Assembly (NCBI GenBank): GCA_030150795.1
Contig: JASLFF010000426.1
Location: 1 to 7,658 of the forward strand
Length of the DNA stretch: 7,658 nt
Direction of reading: 5' to 3'
Source of the DNA: Terriglobales bacterium
GTDB taxonomy: Bacteria; Acidobacteriota; Terriglobia; Terriglobales; Gp1-AA117
The translations under genes and the position numbers were made by a program. The notes beneath the pieces were generated by a model. That model worked only from the letters and a program-made list of their open reading frames with translations. It ran no database searches and was not told the origin of the DNA. Shown here piece by piece: positions 1 through 6,893 of this stretch (position 1 is the stretch's first letter; the number at the start of each line of letters is the position of its first letter).

Positions 1-1
1 A

Positions 2-1309
<1,308 letters not shown>

Positions 1310-1477
1310 GTAAGTTGCGGCATCTGCCCACGTGAGGGGATAACACTTTTCATGGACTGGCGTGGACAAGAGTGGGCACTTTTATCGTCCGCGATCTGAC
1401 CGTTGAGCCTGCAAAAATCTGCAAGTTTCTGGAGACAGATAAGAAGAACTCTGCGTGGCGGTCTTTCAGGCTAGCTG

Positions 1478-1509
1478 TTGAAAATCTCTTCCGCCGGCAA
1501 GGGTATAAT
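1478..1509 (+). promoter_or_regulatory. Candidate promoter of dnaX
   Basis: A perfect -10 hexamer TATAAT lies at 1504-1509, only 12 bp before the dnaX ATG at 1522. The best -35 candidate is TTGAAA at 1478-1483, with a long 20-bp spacer, so the -35 match is weak. Transcription would start about 1516-1517 and leave a leader of roughly 5 nt. No Shine-Dalgarno is visible before the ATG, which fits near-leaderless translation. The rest of the 1310-1521 gap holds nothing else I can support. Confidence 0.5.
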
Positions 1510-1521
1510 CTAATTTCCAGC

Positions 1522-3318
1522 ATGAGTTATCAAGTTCTAGCGCGCAAGTACCGGCCGCAACGTTTTTCTGAGGTGATTGGGCAGGAACACGTAACCCGTA
1601 CCCTGAAAAACGCCATCGAGCAGCAGCGCATTGCGCACGGTTATATTTTCAGCGGCCATCGTGGCATCGGCAAAACCACTATCGCGCGCATTCTGGCAAT
1701 GGCGCTGAATTGCCGTGGCGTTGATGGCAAAGCGGACAAGCCGACGCCAGAGCCCTGCGGCGTATGCGAGTCATGCGTGGAAGTCCGCGCAGGAAGCTCC
1801 GTGGACGTGATTGAGATTGACGCCGCGACGAACCGAGGTATTGACGAGATCCGGGAACTGCGCGATGCAGCGCGTTATCGCCCGGCGCGGGACCGGTTCA
1901 AAATTTACATCCTTGACGAAGCACACCAGATTACCGATGCCGCTTTCAATGCGCTGCTCAAGACGCTGGAAGAACCGCCGCCACACATCATCTTTATGAT
2001 GGCCACCACGCAGGCCGAGGATATTCCGCAGACGATCCGCTCGCGCTGCCAGCACTTCAGTTTTCACGCGGTAAAGTTCGATGAGATCGTGAGCCAGCTC
2101 GGAGCGATTGCCGCTAAAGAGAATATTCAGACGGATGATCAAGCGCTGGCCGTGCTGGCCGAGGCCGGCGATGGCTCCATGCGCGACGCTCTCTCCATCA
2201 TGGACCAGGCGATTGCGTGCTGCGGCGCCAAGCTTAGCGGCGAGCTGGTGCGCAATCTGGTCGGGAATGTAGGCTCTGAGGTTTTTGAAGACTTGATGGG
2301 CACCGTGGAGCGCGGTTCCAGTGAAGAAGCCTTGCGCACACTCGACCGGCTGATGACGGAAGGACACAATCCGGCGCACTTCGCCCGGCAGTTGGTGAGG
2401 TTCCTGCGCAATACGGTGGTAGCCAAAGTCGCGGGAGATAATTCGGCGCTGCTGCAAATCTCATCGGATGAGCGGGCGCGCGTGGGACGCGTTGCCAGCC
2501 AGTTTTCTGAAGAAGAGCTGGCGCGGTTTCTCCAGATCATGCTTCGCACCTTCGACGAGCTGGGATACCGGCAGGAGCAAAGATTTCATCTTGAGCTGGG
2601 TGTGCTGAAGCTGGTGCATGCGCAGCGCATCCTTCCGCTGGAACAGATACTAAGCCAGGTCGGCGCAGAGAACCAGAAAACTCCGGATGCGCAACGGTTA
2701 CCGGCAGCCCGGCCTACGCCCGTGAGTGCGTCATCGACGGCGGCGCCAGGGTTAAGCGCAACTCCCCGTCAGCAAAGTCCGGTATCGCCGTTTGAAGCAG
2801 ACCGTGCGCGCAAAGGCCGCAGCTTTGATCCGGAAATGTCTGCCGCGCCAGCGGCGGCCCAAATACAAACGTCGGCAACAGCTACGGCTGTAGCGGTGGA
2901 AGAGCCGCAGACAAGTGAAGATCCGGGCACGGTTCTGGGGCATATAGTCGTTGCTCTAGAGAAAAGCCCCGGAGGCGACAATCTGGCATCTACGCTGGCC
3001 GAAGGCTCTGCTGCGATTCAGGGCAACGAACTGGTGATAACGGTGGCGCGTCCGCAATCGGTGATTCCGTTCATTATGAACGCTGAGCAACGGCAGATTG
3101 CCACGGCGGCGGCTACTTCAGCAGCAGGCCGGACGTTAAAAGTTACGATTATCGGCGGAGCTAAGCCAGACGCAAACGGTTCTGCGGCAGCCTTGGTGCG
3201 TCCGCGCAACGGAGCCAGCGCGCGCAGCCGCGCGGCAGAAGACCCGATCGTACAGCGCATGCGCGAAAAATTTGGCGCAGAAATTCGCACGGTGATCGAC
3301 CATCGCGACAAAAACTAG
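1522..3318 (+). CDS. dnaX: DNA polymerase III subunit tau/gamma (clamp loader ATPase)
   Basis: Motor subunit of the clamp loader, which opens the beta sliding clamp and places it on primed DNA; tau also links the polymerase cores. The 598-residue product starts M-S-Y-Q-V-L-A-R-K-Y-R-P, the usual DnaX N-terminus. Domain order: Walker A GHRGIGKT at 45-52; a zinc site of C64, C79, C82 and C85; Walker B ILDEAH at 130-135; the SRC motif at 174-176; the clamp-loader lid and collar to about residue 390; an Ala/Pro/Ser/Gln-rich linker about 410-470; and a C-terminal tau-like domain. The frame is open upstream to GTG 1372, but that 50-codon extension does not resemble DnaX, so ATG 1522 is chosen. I see no in-frame A-AAA-AAG slippery site like the one E. 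coli uses to make gamma. It heads the conserved dnaX-ybaB-recR cluster. Confidence 0.96.
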   Translation: MSYQVLARKYRPQRFSEVIGQEHVTRTLKNAIEQQRIAHGYIFSGHRGIGKTTIARILAMALNCRGVDGKADKPTPEPCGVCESCVEVRAGSSVDVIEIDAATNRGIDEIRELRDAARYRPARDRFKIYILDEAHQITDAAFNALLKTLEEPPPHIIFMMATTQAEDIPQTIRSRCQHFSFHAVKFDEIVSQLGAIAAKENIQTDDQALAVLAEAGDGSMRDALSIMDQAIACCGAKLSGELVRNLVGNVGSEVFEDLMGTVERGSSEEALRTLDRLMTEGHNPAHFARQLVRFLRNTVVAKVAGDNSALLQISSDERARVGRVASQFSEEELARFLQIMLRTFDELGYRQEQRFHLELGVLKLVHAQRILPLEQILSQVGAENQKTPDAQRLPAARPTPVSASSTAAPGLSATPRQQSPVSPFEADRARKGRSFDPEMSAAPAAAQIQTSATATAVAVEEPQTSEDPGTVLGHIVVALEKSPGGDNLASTLAEGSAAIQGNELVITVARPQSVIPFIMNAEQRQIATAAATSAAGRTLKVTIIGGAKPDANGSAAALVRPRNGASARSRAAEDPIVQRMREKFGAEIRTVIDHRDKN

Positions 3319-3321
3319 GAG
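3317..3321 (+). promoter_or_regulatory. Ribosome binding site of ybaB, overlapping the dnaX stop
   Basis: AGGAG lies 5 nt before the ATG at 3327, and its first two bases are the last two of the dnaX TAG stop. This suggests translational coupling of ybaB to dnaX. Confidence 0.8.
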
Positions 3322-3326
3322 AAGCT

Positions 3327-3641
3327 ATGGGCGGATTTAACTCACGCCAATTTCAAGAAATGTTGGAAAACGCACAGAAGCAGGCACAGGACCTGCAGAG
3401 CAAGATGAAGCAGACTGTAGTCGAGGCTTCTTCAGGAGGCGGGACCGTCACCATCAGGATGAATGGACAGAAGCAGGTACTGGAGACGAGGATCGATCCT
3501 GAAGCGGTGAAAGCCGGCGACGTGGAAATGCTGCAAGACCTTGTGACCGCGGCTGTGAACGCGGCAGGGCAGAAAGTGGATGAAGCGATGCAGTCGACCG
3601 TGGGCGGCATGCTGGGCGGAATGGGAATTCCGGGAATTTAG
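3327..3641 (+). CDS. ybaB: YbaB/EbfC family nucleoid-associated protein
   Basis: Small DNA-binding protein of the YbaB/EbfC family; homologues form dimers that bind and bridge DNA, and are encoded between dnaX and recR in many bacteria. The 104-residue product is the usual family length. It has an N-terminal amphipathic helix rich in Gln, Glu and Lys (about 5-32), a central beta region with the typical G-G-G-T-V-T-I and D-P-E-A-V segments (about 36-60), and a helix about 66-92 (D-L-V-T-A-A-V-N-A-A). A Gly/Met-rich C-terminal tail follows (G-G-M-L-G-G-M-G), also a family habit. It starts 8 nt after dnaX with a strong Shine-Dalgarno and ends 9 nt before recR, so the three genes are almost certainly cotranscribed. 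Its exact role in this organism cannot be read from sequence. Confidence 0.95.
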   Translation: MGGFNSRQFQEMLENAQKQAQDLQSKMKQTVVEASSGGGTVTIRMNGQKQVLETRIDPEAVKAGDVEMLQDLVTAAVNAAGQKVDEAMQSTVGGMLGGMGIPGI

Positions 3642-3650
3642 AGGGACCCT

Positions 3651-4250
3651 GTGTCAAAGTTCGCCGAGCCAATGGCTCGACTGATTGATGAGCTAAAGAA
3701 ACTTCCGGGTGTTGGCGGCAAAAGCGCCCAGCGCCTGGCATTTTATATTCTGCGCTCAAGCGCCGAGGATGCTGAGGATTTAGCGGCGGCCATCCGCAAC
3801 CTTAAAGAAAAACTTCATCTTTGCTCCGTATGCAGCAACATCACTGATGTTGATCCTTGCAGCTACTGCACCAGTGCAACGCGAAACCAGCGTCTGGTTT
3901 GCGTGGTGGAAGAGCCCACGAATATCGCGTCCATTGAAAAAGCGCGGTTCTATAACGGCGTTTACCACGTTCTTCATGGGGCGATTTCTCCTCTGCACGG
4001 TGTTGGGCCGGAGCATTTGCGGATACCTTCACTGATGCGAAGGATTGAGAGCGGCAGCCTGGATGAAGTTATCATCGCTACTAATCCGACGATCGAGGGC
4101 GAGGCCACGGCGGTCCATCTTACTGGTTTGCTCAAACGTCCTGGCGTGAAGATCACCCGAATTGCGACCGGTATCCCTGCCGGCAGCGACATTGAATATG
4201 CCGATGAAGTGACGATGCTGAAGGCGATGGAAGGCCGAAGAGAGCTATAA
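3651..4250 (+). CDS. recR: Recombination mediator protein RecR
   Basis: Works with RecF/RecO to load RecA on single-stranded gaps protected by SSB during recombinational repair. The 199-residue product is the usual length. It contains a helix-hairpin-helix segment near 10-35 ([13 protein letters not shown]), a C4 zinc finger with C58, C61, C70 and C73, and a Toprim domain from about 81 (V-V-E-E-P at 85-89; T-N-P-T-I-E-G-E at 144-151). The C-terminal [13 protein letters not shown] segment completes it. The start is GTG 3651, preceded by the Shine-Dalgarno-like GAGGGA at 3641-3646; the product begins [11 protein letters not shown], as in close homologues. Last gene of the dnaX operon; no obvious terminator follows, and the antitoxin promoter begins 32 bp later. 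Confidence 0.97.
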   Translation: MSKFAEPMARLIDELKKLPGVGGKSAQRLAFYILRSSAEDAEDLAAAIRNLKEKLHLCSVCSNITDVDPCSYCTSATRNQRLVCVVEEPTNIASIEKARFYNGVYHVLHGAISPLHGVGPEHLRIPSLMRRIESGSLDEVIIATNPTIEGEATAVHLTGLLKRPGVKITRIATGIPAGSDIEYADEVTMLKAMEGRREL

Positions 4251-4302
4251 GCAGAAACCAGTCAATTTCATCCCACGGTAAGTTGACAGCCAATTTTCTG
4301 CT
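4250..4302. repeat. Inverted repeat around the antitoxin promoter (possible operator)
   Basis: AGCAGAAA at 4250-4257 is the perfect reverse complement of TTTCTGCT at 4295-4302, with 37 bp between. The right arm sits inside the spacer of the antitoxin promoter. Shorter symmetric pieces lie inside or nearby (GTCAA 4261-4265 with TTGAC 4283-4287; CAGTC 4259-4263 with GACTG 4307-4311). ParD-type antitoxins commonly repress their own promoters through palindromic operators, so this is a candidate site, but 8-bp arms this far apart could be chance. Confidence 0.3.
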
Positions 4303-4310
4303 GCTAGACT
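4283..4310 (+). promoter_or_regulatory. Sigma70-type promoter of the antitoxin gene
   Basis: Perfect -35 TTGACA at 4283-4288, a 16-bp spacer, and -10 TAGACT at 4305-4310 (four of six consensus positions, including the key T-A and final T). The start codon ATG begins at 4317, the seventh base after the -10 box, which is where transcription should start. No Shine-Dalgarno is present. A leaderless transcript is therefore predicted. Confidence 0.7.
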
Positions 4311-4316
4311 GACGTT

Positions 4317-4556
4317 ATGGAAATTCACCTGACACCTGAAAAAGAGGCGCTTTTGCGGCAGGTAGCCGCCCGCACCGGGCAGGACGCTGTTCAGGTCGTT
4401 CAGGAAGCTGTTGACCGCCTCTTGGATCACGATACCTGGTTTATTCAAGAGGTCGAGAAAGGCCTGTCCCAGGCCGCCAAAGGAGACCTTGTTGAACACG
4501 ATGAGGTCGTGGCGCGCATCGAAAAGCGGCTGAAAGACAAGCAGTCTCATTCATAA
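4317..4556 (+). CDS. ParD-like ribbon-helix-helix antitoxin
   Basis: Antitoxin half of a type II toxin-antitoxin pair; such proteins bind and neutralise a ParE/RelE-fold toxin and repress their own operon. The 79-residue product has an N-terminal beta strand (M-E-I-H-L-T-P-E), two helices about 8-20 and 24-37 forming a ribbon-helix-helix DNA-binding unit, and a C-terminal toxin-binding part about 42-73. In that part the pattern W-F-I-Q-E-V-E-K-G-L, then A-K-G-D-L-V-E-H-D-E-V, matches the family's V-x-x-G-L ... G-x-x-V-x-H-x-E-V. Its TAA stop overlaps the ATG of the toxin remnant by one base (TAATG), the usual coupled arrangement. The reading frame is intact although the toxin is broken, so it may survive as an orphan that neutralises related toxins or as a plain repressor. 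Family assignment is by pattern recognition only. Confidence 0.85.
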   Translation: MEIHLTPEKEALLRQVAARTGQDAVQVVQEAVDRLLDHDTWFIQEVEKGLSQAAKGDLVEHDEVVARIEKRLKDKQSHS

Positions 4557-4839
4557 TGCGGCTTGTTTGGACAAGCGCAGCCATCGCAGATCTTGAACAA
4601 ATTTCTGATTACCTGCTTGAAAAGAGTCCGAATCTTGTTACAACCACCATTGAGAGTGTTTTCACAGCTCTCTTATAATAGAACTAAGACAGTTTCCCAG
4701 ACGCGGCAGGCCGGGCCGCAAAAAAGGGACGCGGGAACTTGTTTTGACTCAATTGCCCTATCTGGTTGTTTATGAGGTCGTGGACCATAGAATCAGGGTG
4801 CTGCGTGTGTTGCACGGAGCCCGCCGGTGGCCTGAGTAA
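4556..4839 (+). pseudogene. Broken ParE/RelE-fold toxin (frameshift by apparent 5-bp insertion)
   Basis: Partner toxin of the upstream antitoxin. From ATG 4556 the frame gives M-R-L-V-W-T-S-A-A-I-A-D-L-E-Q-I-S-D-Y-L, a typical ParE N-terminus, for 40 codons and then hits TAA-TAG at 4676-4681. From 4681 a frame offset by two bases resumes with E-L-R-Q-F-P-R-R-G-R-P-G-R-K-K-G-T-R-E-L, then L-P-Y-L-V-V-Y and R-V-L-R-V-L-H-G-A, ending at TAA 4837. Those are the conserved ParE blocks (FPxxGRPG, LPYLVVY, and the C-terminal H-G-A). Removing 4676-4680 (TAATA) joins the halves into a 92-residue protein, a normal ParE length, with the expected A-L-x-x-L-x-x-F-P spacing. ParE toxins often poison DNA gyrase, while RelE-like ones cut mRNA; which applies here cannot be told. 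As written the product is truncated and presumably inactive. Confidence 0.88.
4650..4679 (+). promoter_or_regulatory. Promoter-like sequence inside the toxin remnant
   Basis: TTGAGA at 4650-4655, an 18-bp spacer and a perfect TATAAT at 4674-4679. The -10 box exists only because of the apparent TAATA insertion. Any transcript would cover the 3' half of the toxin remnant and run antisense into the receiver gene at 4880-5257. Whether it is used is unknown. Confidence 0.3.
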
Positions 4840-4879
4840 TTTCGGCATCCATCAGACTCAATCTGCTTTTTAATTCGGC

Positions 4880-5257
4880 TTAATTTCTTAGCTTTGCCAG
4901 CAAATCCTGCGGATGGACCGGTTTTGCCAGGATTTCAAACTCATGGCCCTGGGCGCGGGCTTTTTCCAGCAGATCGGCCGTTGCGGCCTGGCCGGAGAAG
5001 AGAAGGATCTTGCATCCTGGCAGCGCCTGGCGGATGCGGATGGCGGCTTCAATACCGTTCATGTCAGGCATGATGACATCGCTGATGATCAAGTCAGGCT
5101 TGGTTTCGCGCGCGCGATCCACAGCCGCCGTTCCAGTGTAAACGGCTGAGGCATCGAACCCATTTTGATTGAGAATTATCGCCAGGGTGTCGGCGATAAC
5201 GCGCTCGTCATCCACCACCAAGACTCGGGGTTTGGAAGGCTGACCATTGGATGTCAA
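4880..5257 (-). CDS. Stand-alone response regulator receiver protein
   Basis: Single-domain two-component receiver of 125 residues with no DNA-binding or enzymatic output domain, so it probably acts through protein contacts, CheY-style or within a phosphorelay. The acidic pocket is D16-D17-E18, the phospho-acceptor is D60 in I-S-D-V-I-M-P-D-M-N-G, and the switch residues are S88 and K112 (followed by P113). All residues needed for phosphorylation are present. The start is TTG at 5257, because the upstream frame closes at a TGA with no ATG or GTG between, and AGGAG at 5266-5270 sits 8 nt before the TTG. No histidine kinase is encoded nearby, so its partner must lie elsewhere. It is divergent from the exported-protein gene at 5445 and converges on the toxin remnant, with 40 bp between. 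Similar proteins are abundant in Acidobacteriota (general knowledge, not checked). Confidence 0.93.
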   Translation of the reverse strand: MTSNGQPSKPRVLVVDDERVIADTLAIILNQNGFDASAVYTGTAAVDRARETKPDLIISDVIMPDMNGIEAAIRIRQALPGCKILLFSGQAATADLLEKARAQGHEFEILAKPVHPQDLLAKLRN

Positions 5258-5265
5258 TTTGGGAA

Positions 5266-5270
5266 CTCCT
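5266..5270 (-). promoter_or_regulatory. Ribosome binding site fixing the TTG start of the receiver gene
   Basis: Reads AGGAG on the minus strand, with 8 nt to the TTG at 5257-5255. There is no other start codon between it and the upstream in-frame TGA, so it decides the start. Confidence 0.75.
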
Positions 5271-5310
5271 ATAACGGTAAGATCAGGACCGATTCAATCG
5301 ACCAAAAACC

Positions 5311-5316
5311 ATTATA
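5311..5316 (-). promoter_or_regulatory. Possible -10 box of the receiver gene
   Basis: TATAAT on the minus strand, about 53 bp upstream of the TTG start, inside the 187-bp divergent gap 5258-5444. No recognisable -35 hexamer is found 16-18 bp further upstream, so the call is tentative. I see no clear plus-strand promoter for the exported-protein gene in the same gap. Confidence 0.35.
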
Positions 5317-5428
5317 ACGTGTGGCGGCGTACTACTGTGCTCTTAACAGAGATGCTGGATTTGGCAAAAAAGAGGGCTGGGCCGGGCCAACCTGCGATTC
5401 TTTGCCAGCTTCTCACCTGTAACCACAT

Positions 5429-5434
5429 GGAGGG
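5429..5434 (+). promoter_or_regulatory. Ribosome binding site of the exported-protein gene
   Basis: GGAGGG lies 10 nt before ATG 5445. An in-frame ATG at 5427 overlaps this site and has no ribosome binding site of its own, so 5445 is preferred. Confidence 0.6.
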
Positions 5435-5444
5435 TTTTCAATTT

Positions 5445-6227
5445 ATGCGCAGGACAGCCACGCTCATACTCTTTGCGCTGGTGGCTGGGGCACTGGTCTT
5501 TGCTCAGAACCCGCCGGGAACCAACAACACTCCGGTAGCTACTCCACAAACACAAAATCCGCCTGTGCCGAACAATGGAAGTGCACCGGCTACGCATGCA
5601 TCGCCCGCTGACATGCCACAGGGAAATACTGGACAAGGGGCGGCGAACCCTACGCAGAACGCACCGGCTGCAACCGCTGTGATTGACGAAGTGGGCGCAG
5701 GCACGGAAATGCATGCAGCTTTGGATACACCGCTTTCCAGCAAGACTGCAAAGCCGGGTGATCGCTTTACCGCAACTCTGAGTGACCCAGTGCGGGCCAA
5801 TAACGGCGCAGTCGTGATCCCCGCAGGCGCGCGTGTTGAAGGCGAAGTGGCTGAGTCCGATGATGAAAAGACCCTGGCCGCTCTTAAGGACAAGCCCAAG
5901 TTGAGCCTGCGCTTCAGGGACGTAGTCTTGCCGACAGGGCAGACAGTGCCTCTGACAGCAACGTTAGTTTCCGTGCACGATACCAGCAGCAAGAGTCCGA
6001 GGAAATCCGTTGCAGAGGGCGGCAAAGATCCAAGTGCCATCGGTGCGGCGTCTGCGCGGAGCCTTGGCGGACCGATCAAAGGCCTGGCCATCGGCACACT
6101 TTCCGGCGGAGGCTATGTTGTAGCCACCAACGGTAAAGACGTGCATCTGCCTGCGCAGGCCGTCATGCTTATTCGAGTGGACCAGCCCCTGAGCTGGAAC
6201 GGAACATCGACGCCATTGCCGAGATAA
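5445..6227 (+). CDS. Exported protein with Pro/Asn/Gln-rich linker and VirB10/TrbI-like domain
   Basis: Function unknown. The 260-residue product begins with a clear Sec signal peptide: basic R2-R3, a hydrophobic core of L-I-L-F-A-L-V-A-G-A-L-V, and a probable cut after V-F-A at residue 20. Residues 21-78 are a low-complexity linker rich in Pro, Asn, Gln, Thr and Ala. Residues about 82-180 look like a beta domain: G-T-E-M-H-A-A-L-D-T-P-L-S-S-K, then K-P-G-D-R-F-T-A-T, then V-V-I-P-A-G-A-R-V-E-G-E-V. That order recalls the VirB10/TrbI barrel pattern (G-T ... L ... S ... G ... V-x-I-P-x-G-S/A-x-x-x-G). A Gly/Ala-rich stretch at about 200-230 resembles a glycine zipper and is followed by V-H-L-P-A-Q-A-V-M-L-I-R-V. 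No other secretion genes are nearby, so a type IV secretion role is not supported; a periplasmic or envelope protein is the cautious reading. The frame is open upstream to 5247, but the signal peptide and RBS favour ATG 5445. Confidence 0.8.
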   Translation: MRRTATLILFALVAGALVFAQNPPGTNNTPVATPQTQNPPVPNNGSAPATHASPADMPQGNTGQGAANPTQNAPAATAVIDEVGAGTEMHAALDTPLSSKTAKPGDRFTATLSDPVRANNGAVVIPAGARVEGEVAESDDEKTLAALKDKPKLSLRFRDVVLPTGQTVPLTATLVSVHDTSSKSPRKSVAEGGKDPSAIGAASARSLGGPIKGLAIGTLSGGGYVVATNGKDVHLPAQAVMLIRVDQPLSWNGTSTPLPR

Positions 6228-6247
6228 GTAGAGAGTCGAGATAGCTG

Positions 6248-6282
6248 AAAAAAATAAATGCCGTCGCCGAGAAGCGACGGCA
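6248..6282 (-). terminator. Rho-independent terminator of the SET-domain gene
   Basis: A perfect 9-bp stem, TGCCGTCGC at 6259-6267 with GCGACGGCA at 6274-6282, and a 6-nt loop. On the minus strand it is followed by a U-rich tract (TTTATTTTTTT, 6258-6248), ideal for ending transcription coming from 6826. On the plus strand the tail is only CTGTTATTT, so it may also stop the exported-protein gene, less efficiently. It sits in the 92-bp gap between the two convergent genes. Confidence 0.9.
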
Positions 6283-6319
6283 CTGTTATTTAGACCGCAT
6301 CGAGCCTCCGGCGATTACT

Positions 6320-6826
6320 CTAACGCCTACGTGCTTTTGTCTTGCGTTCTTTCTGGCGGCGCAGGCGCGCTGCCTCTCTGCGCTGTTTGCGACGGCGCAA
6401 AACTTTTTTCTGGCGCGCGACTTCCTCTTCAGAAAACATTGTCCGGCGGCAGTTCTTAAGACCGCAATAGCACGGCGCTTTCTCACCTATGTCCCCATCG
6501 AAGAGGTTGTAGTCATAGGTGAGCTCTTCTCCGGCTTCGATGTCGCGCAGGGCCATGATCCATATGCGATTGTCGATTTGGTCGGTCTCGCAGTTTGGAT
6601 CACAAGTATGGTTCACGAAAGCAGCCATGCCAAAGCCATCAATAATGGTGTCGCCGTCATCCATGGCGAAGAGGTACGTCACTTCTGTATCTGCGTACAT
6701 GCCTTCGCAAGCCTTAGCGGTGAGCCGAGGTCCGGTATATTCCAGAATGAGCGCGCCTTTTTTGATGGGAGCAGTGGTGTAAACGCCTGCACCGTGTAAG
6801 GAGGAAGATTTAACGATAATGGCCAT
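6320..6826 (-). CDS. SET-domain protein-lysine methyltransferase-like protein with post-SET motif and basic tail
   Basis: Likely transfers methyl groups from S-adenosylmethionine to protein lysines; the substrate is unknown. The 168-residue product is a compact SET domain. It has the GxG motif H-G-A-G-V-Y at 11-16; the cofactor/active-site motif N-H-T-C-D-P-N at 72-78; and G-E-E-L-T-Y-D-Y-N at 99-107, with the conserved tyrosine Y106. A post-SET C-x-C-x4-C follows at C119, C121 and C126. In eukaryotic SET enzymes such as DIM-5 these three cysteines plus the Cys of NHxC (here C75) hold a zinc ion. From 140 to 168 the tail is extremely basic, 18 Lys/Arg in 29 residues, suggesting nucleic-acid or acidic-partner binding. 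An in-frame TGA two codons upstream bounds the start at ATG 6826; no Shine-Dalgarno is visible there. It lies 67 bp after the membrane-protein gene on the same strand, so cotranscription is possible. Confidence 0.93.
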   Translation of the reverse strand: MAIIVKSSSLHGAGVYTTAPIKKGALILEYTGPRLTAKACEGMYADTEVTYLFAMDDGDTIIDGFGMAAFVNHTCDPNCETDQIDNRIWIMALRDIEAGEELTYDYNLFDGDIGEKAPCYCGLKNCRRTMFSEEEVARQKKVLRRRKQRREAARLRRQKERKTKARRR

Positions 6827-6893
6827 TGATCAACGATTCATCCGCAGAAGAGATGCAGCCCATTGTTACACACGCGCTAACTCAGTTTGCAGC

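Noticed and set aside
1325..1378. Inverted repeat TGCCCAC (1325-1331) / GTGGGCA (1372-1378) followed by CTTTTAT, as a possible eno terminator
   Set aside because: A 7-bp stem with a 40-nt loop and a short, interrupted T run is too weak to call.
1771..2457. Long minus-strand open frame (228 codons) inside dnaX
   Set aside because: It is opposite a strongly conserved coding region, shows no recognisable domain and has no ribosome binding site that I can see; it is a shadow of dnaX codon usage.
3263..3275. A-rich run GAAAAATTT near the dnaX 3' end as a tau/gamma frameshift site
   Set aside because: It does not fit a slippery heptamer in the reading frame and lies close to the stop, so a shift would change almost nothing.
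4669..4681. Programmed -1 frameshifting to make full-length toxin
   Set aside because: G-CTC-TTA is not a slippery sequence, and the shifted product would carry two extra residues compared with the expected family spacing; a simple insertion explains the site better.
4563..4775. 70-codon plus-strand reading frame as a separate small gene
   Set aside because: It overlaps both halves of the toxin remnant in the third frame and has no recognisable features; the ParE blocks lie in the other two frames.
4832..4877. Weak hairpin TGAGT / ACTCA followed by TTTTTAATT between the toxin remnant and the receiver gene
   Set aside because: A 5-bp AT-containing stem with an 18-nt loop and a gap before the T run is not convincing as a terminator.
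5504..6097. Long minus-strand open frame (197 codons) inside the exported-protein gene
   Set aside because: The plus-strand frame has a signal peptide, RBS and coherent domain pattern; the reverse frame has no such support.
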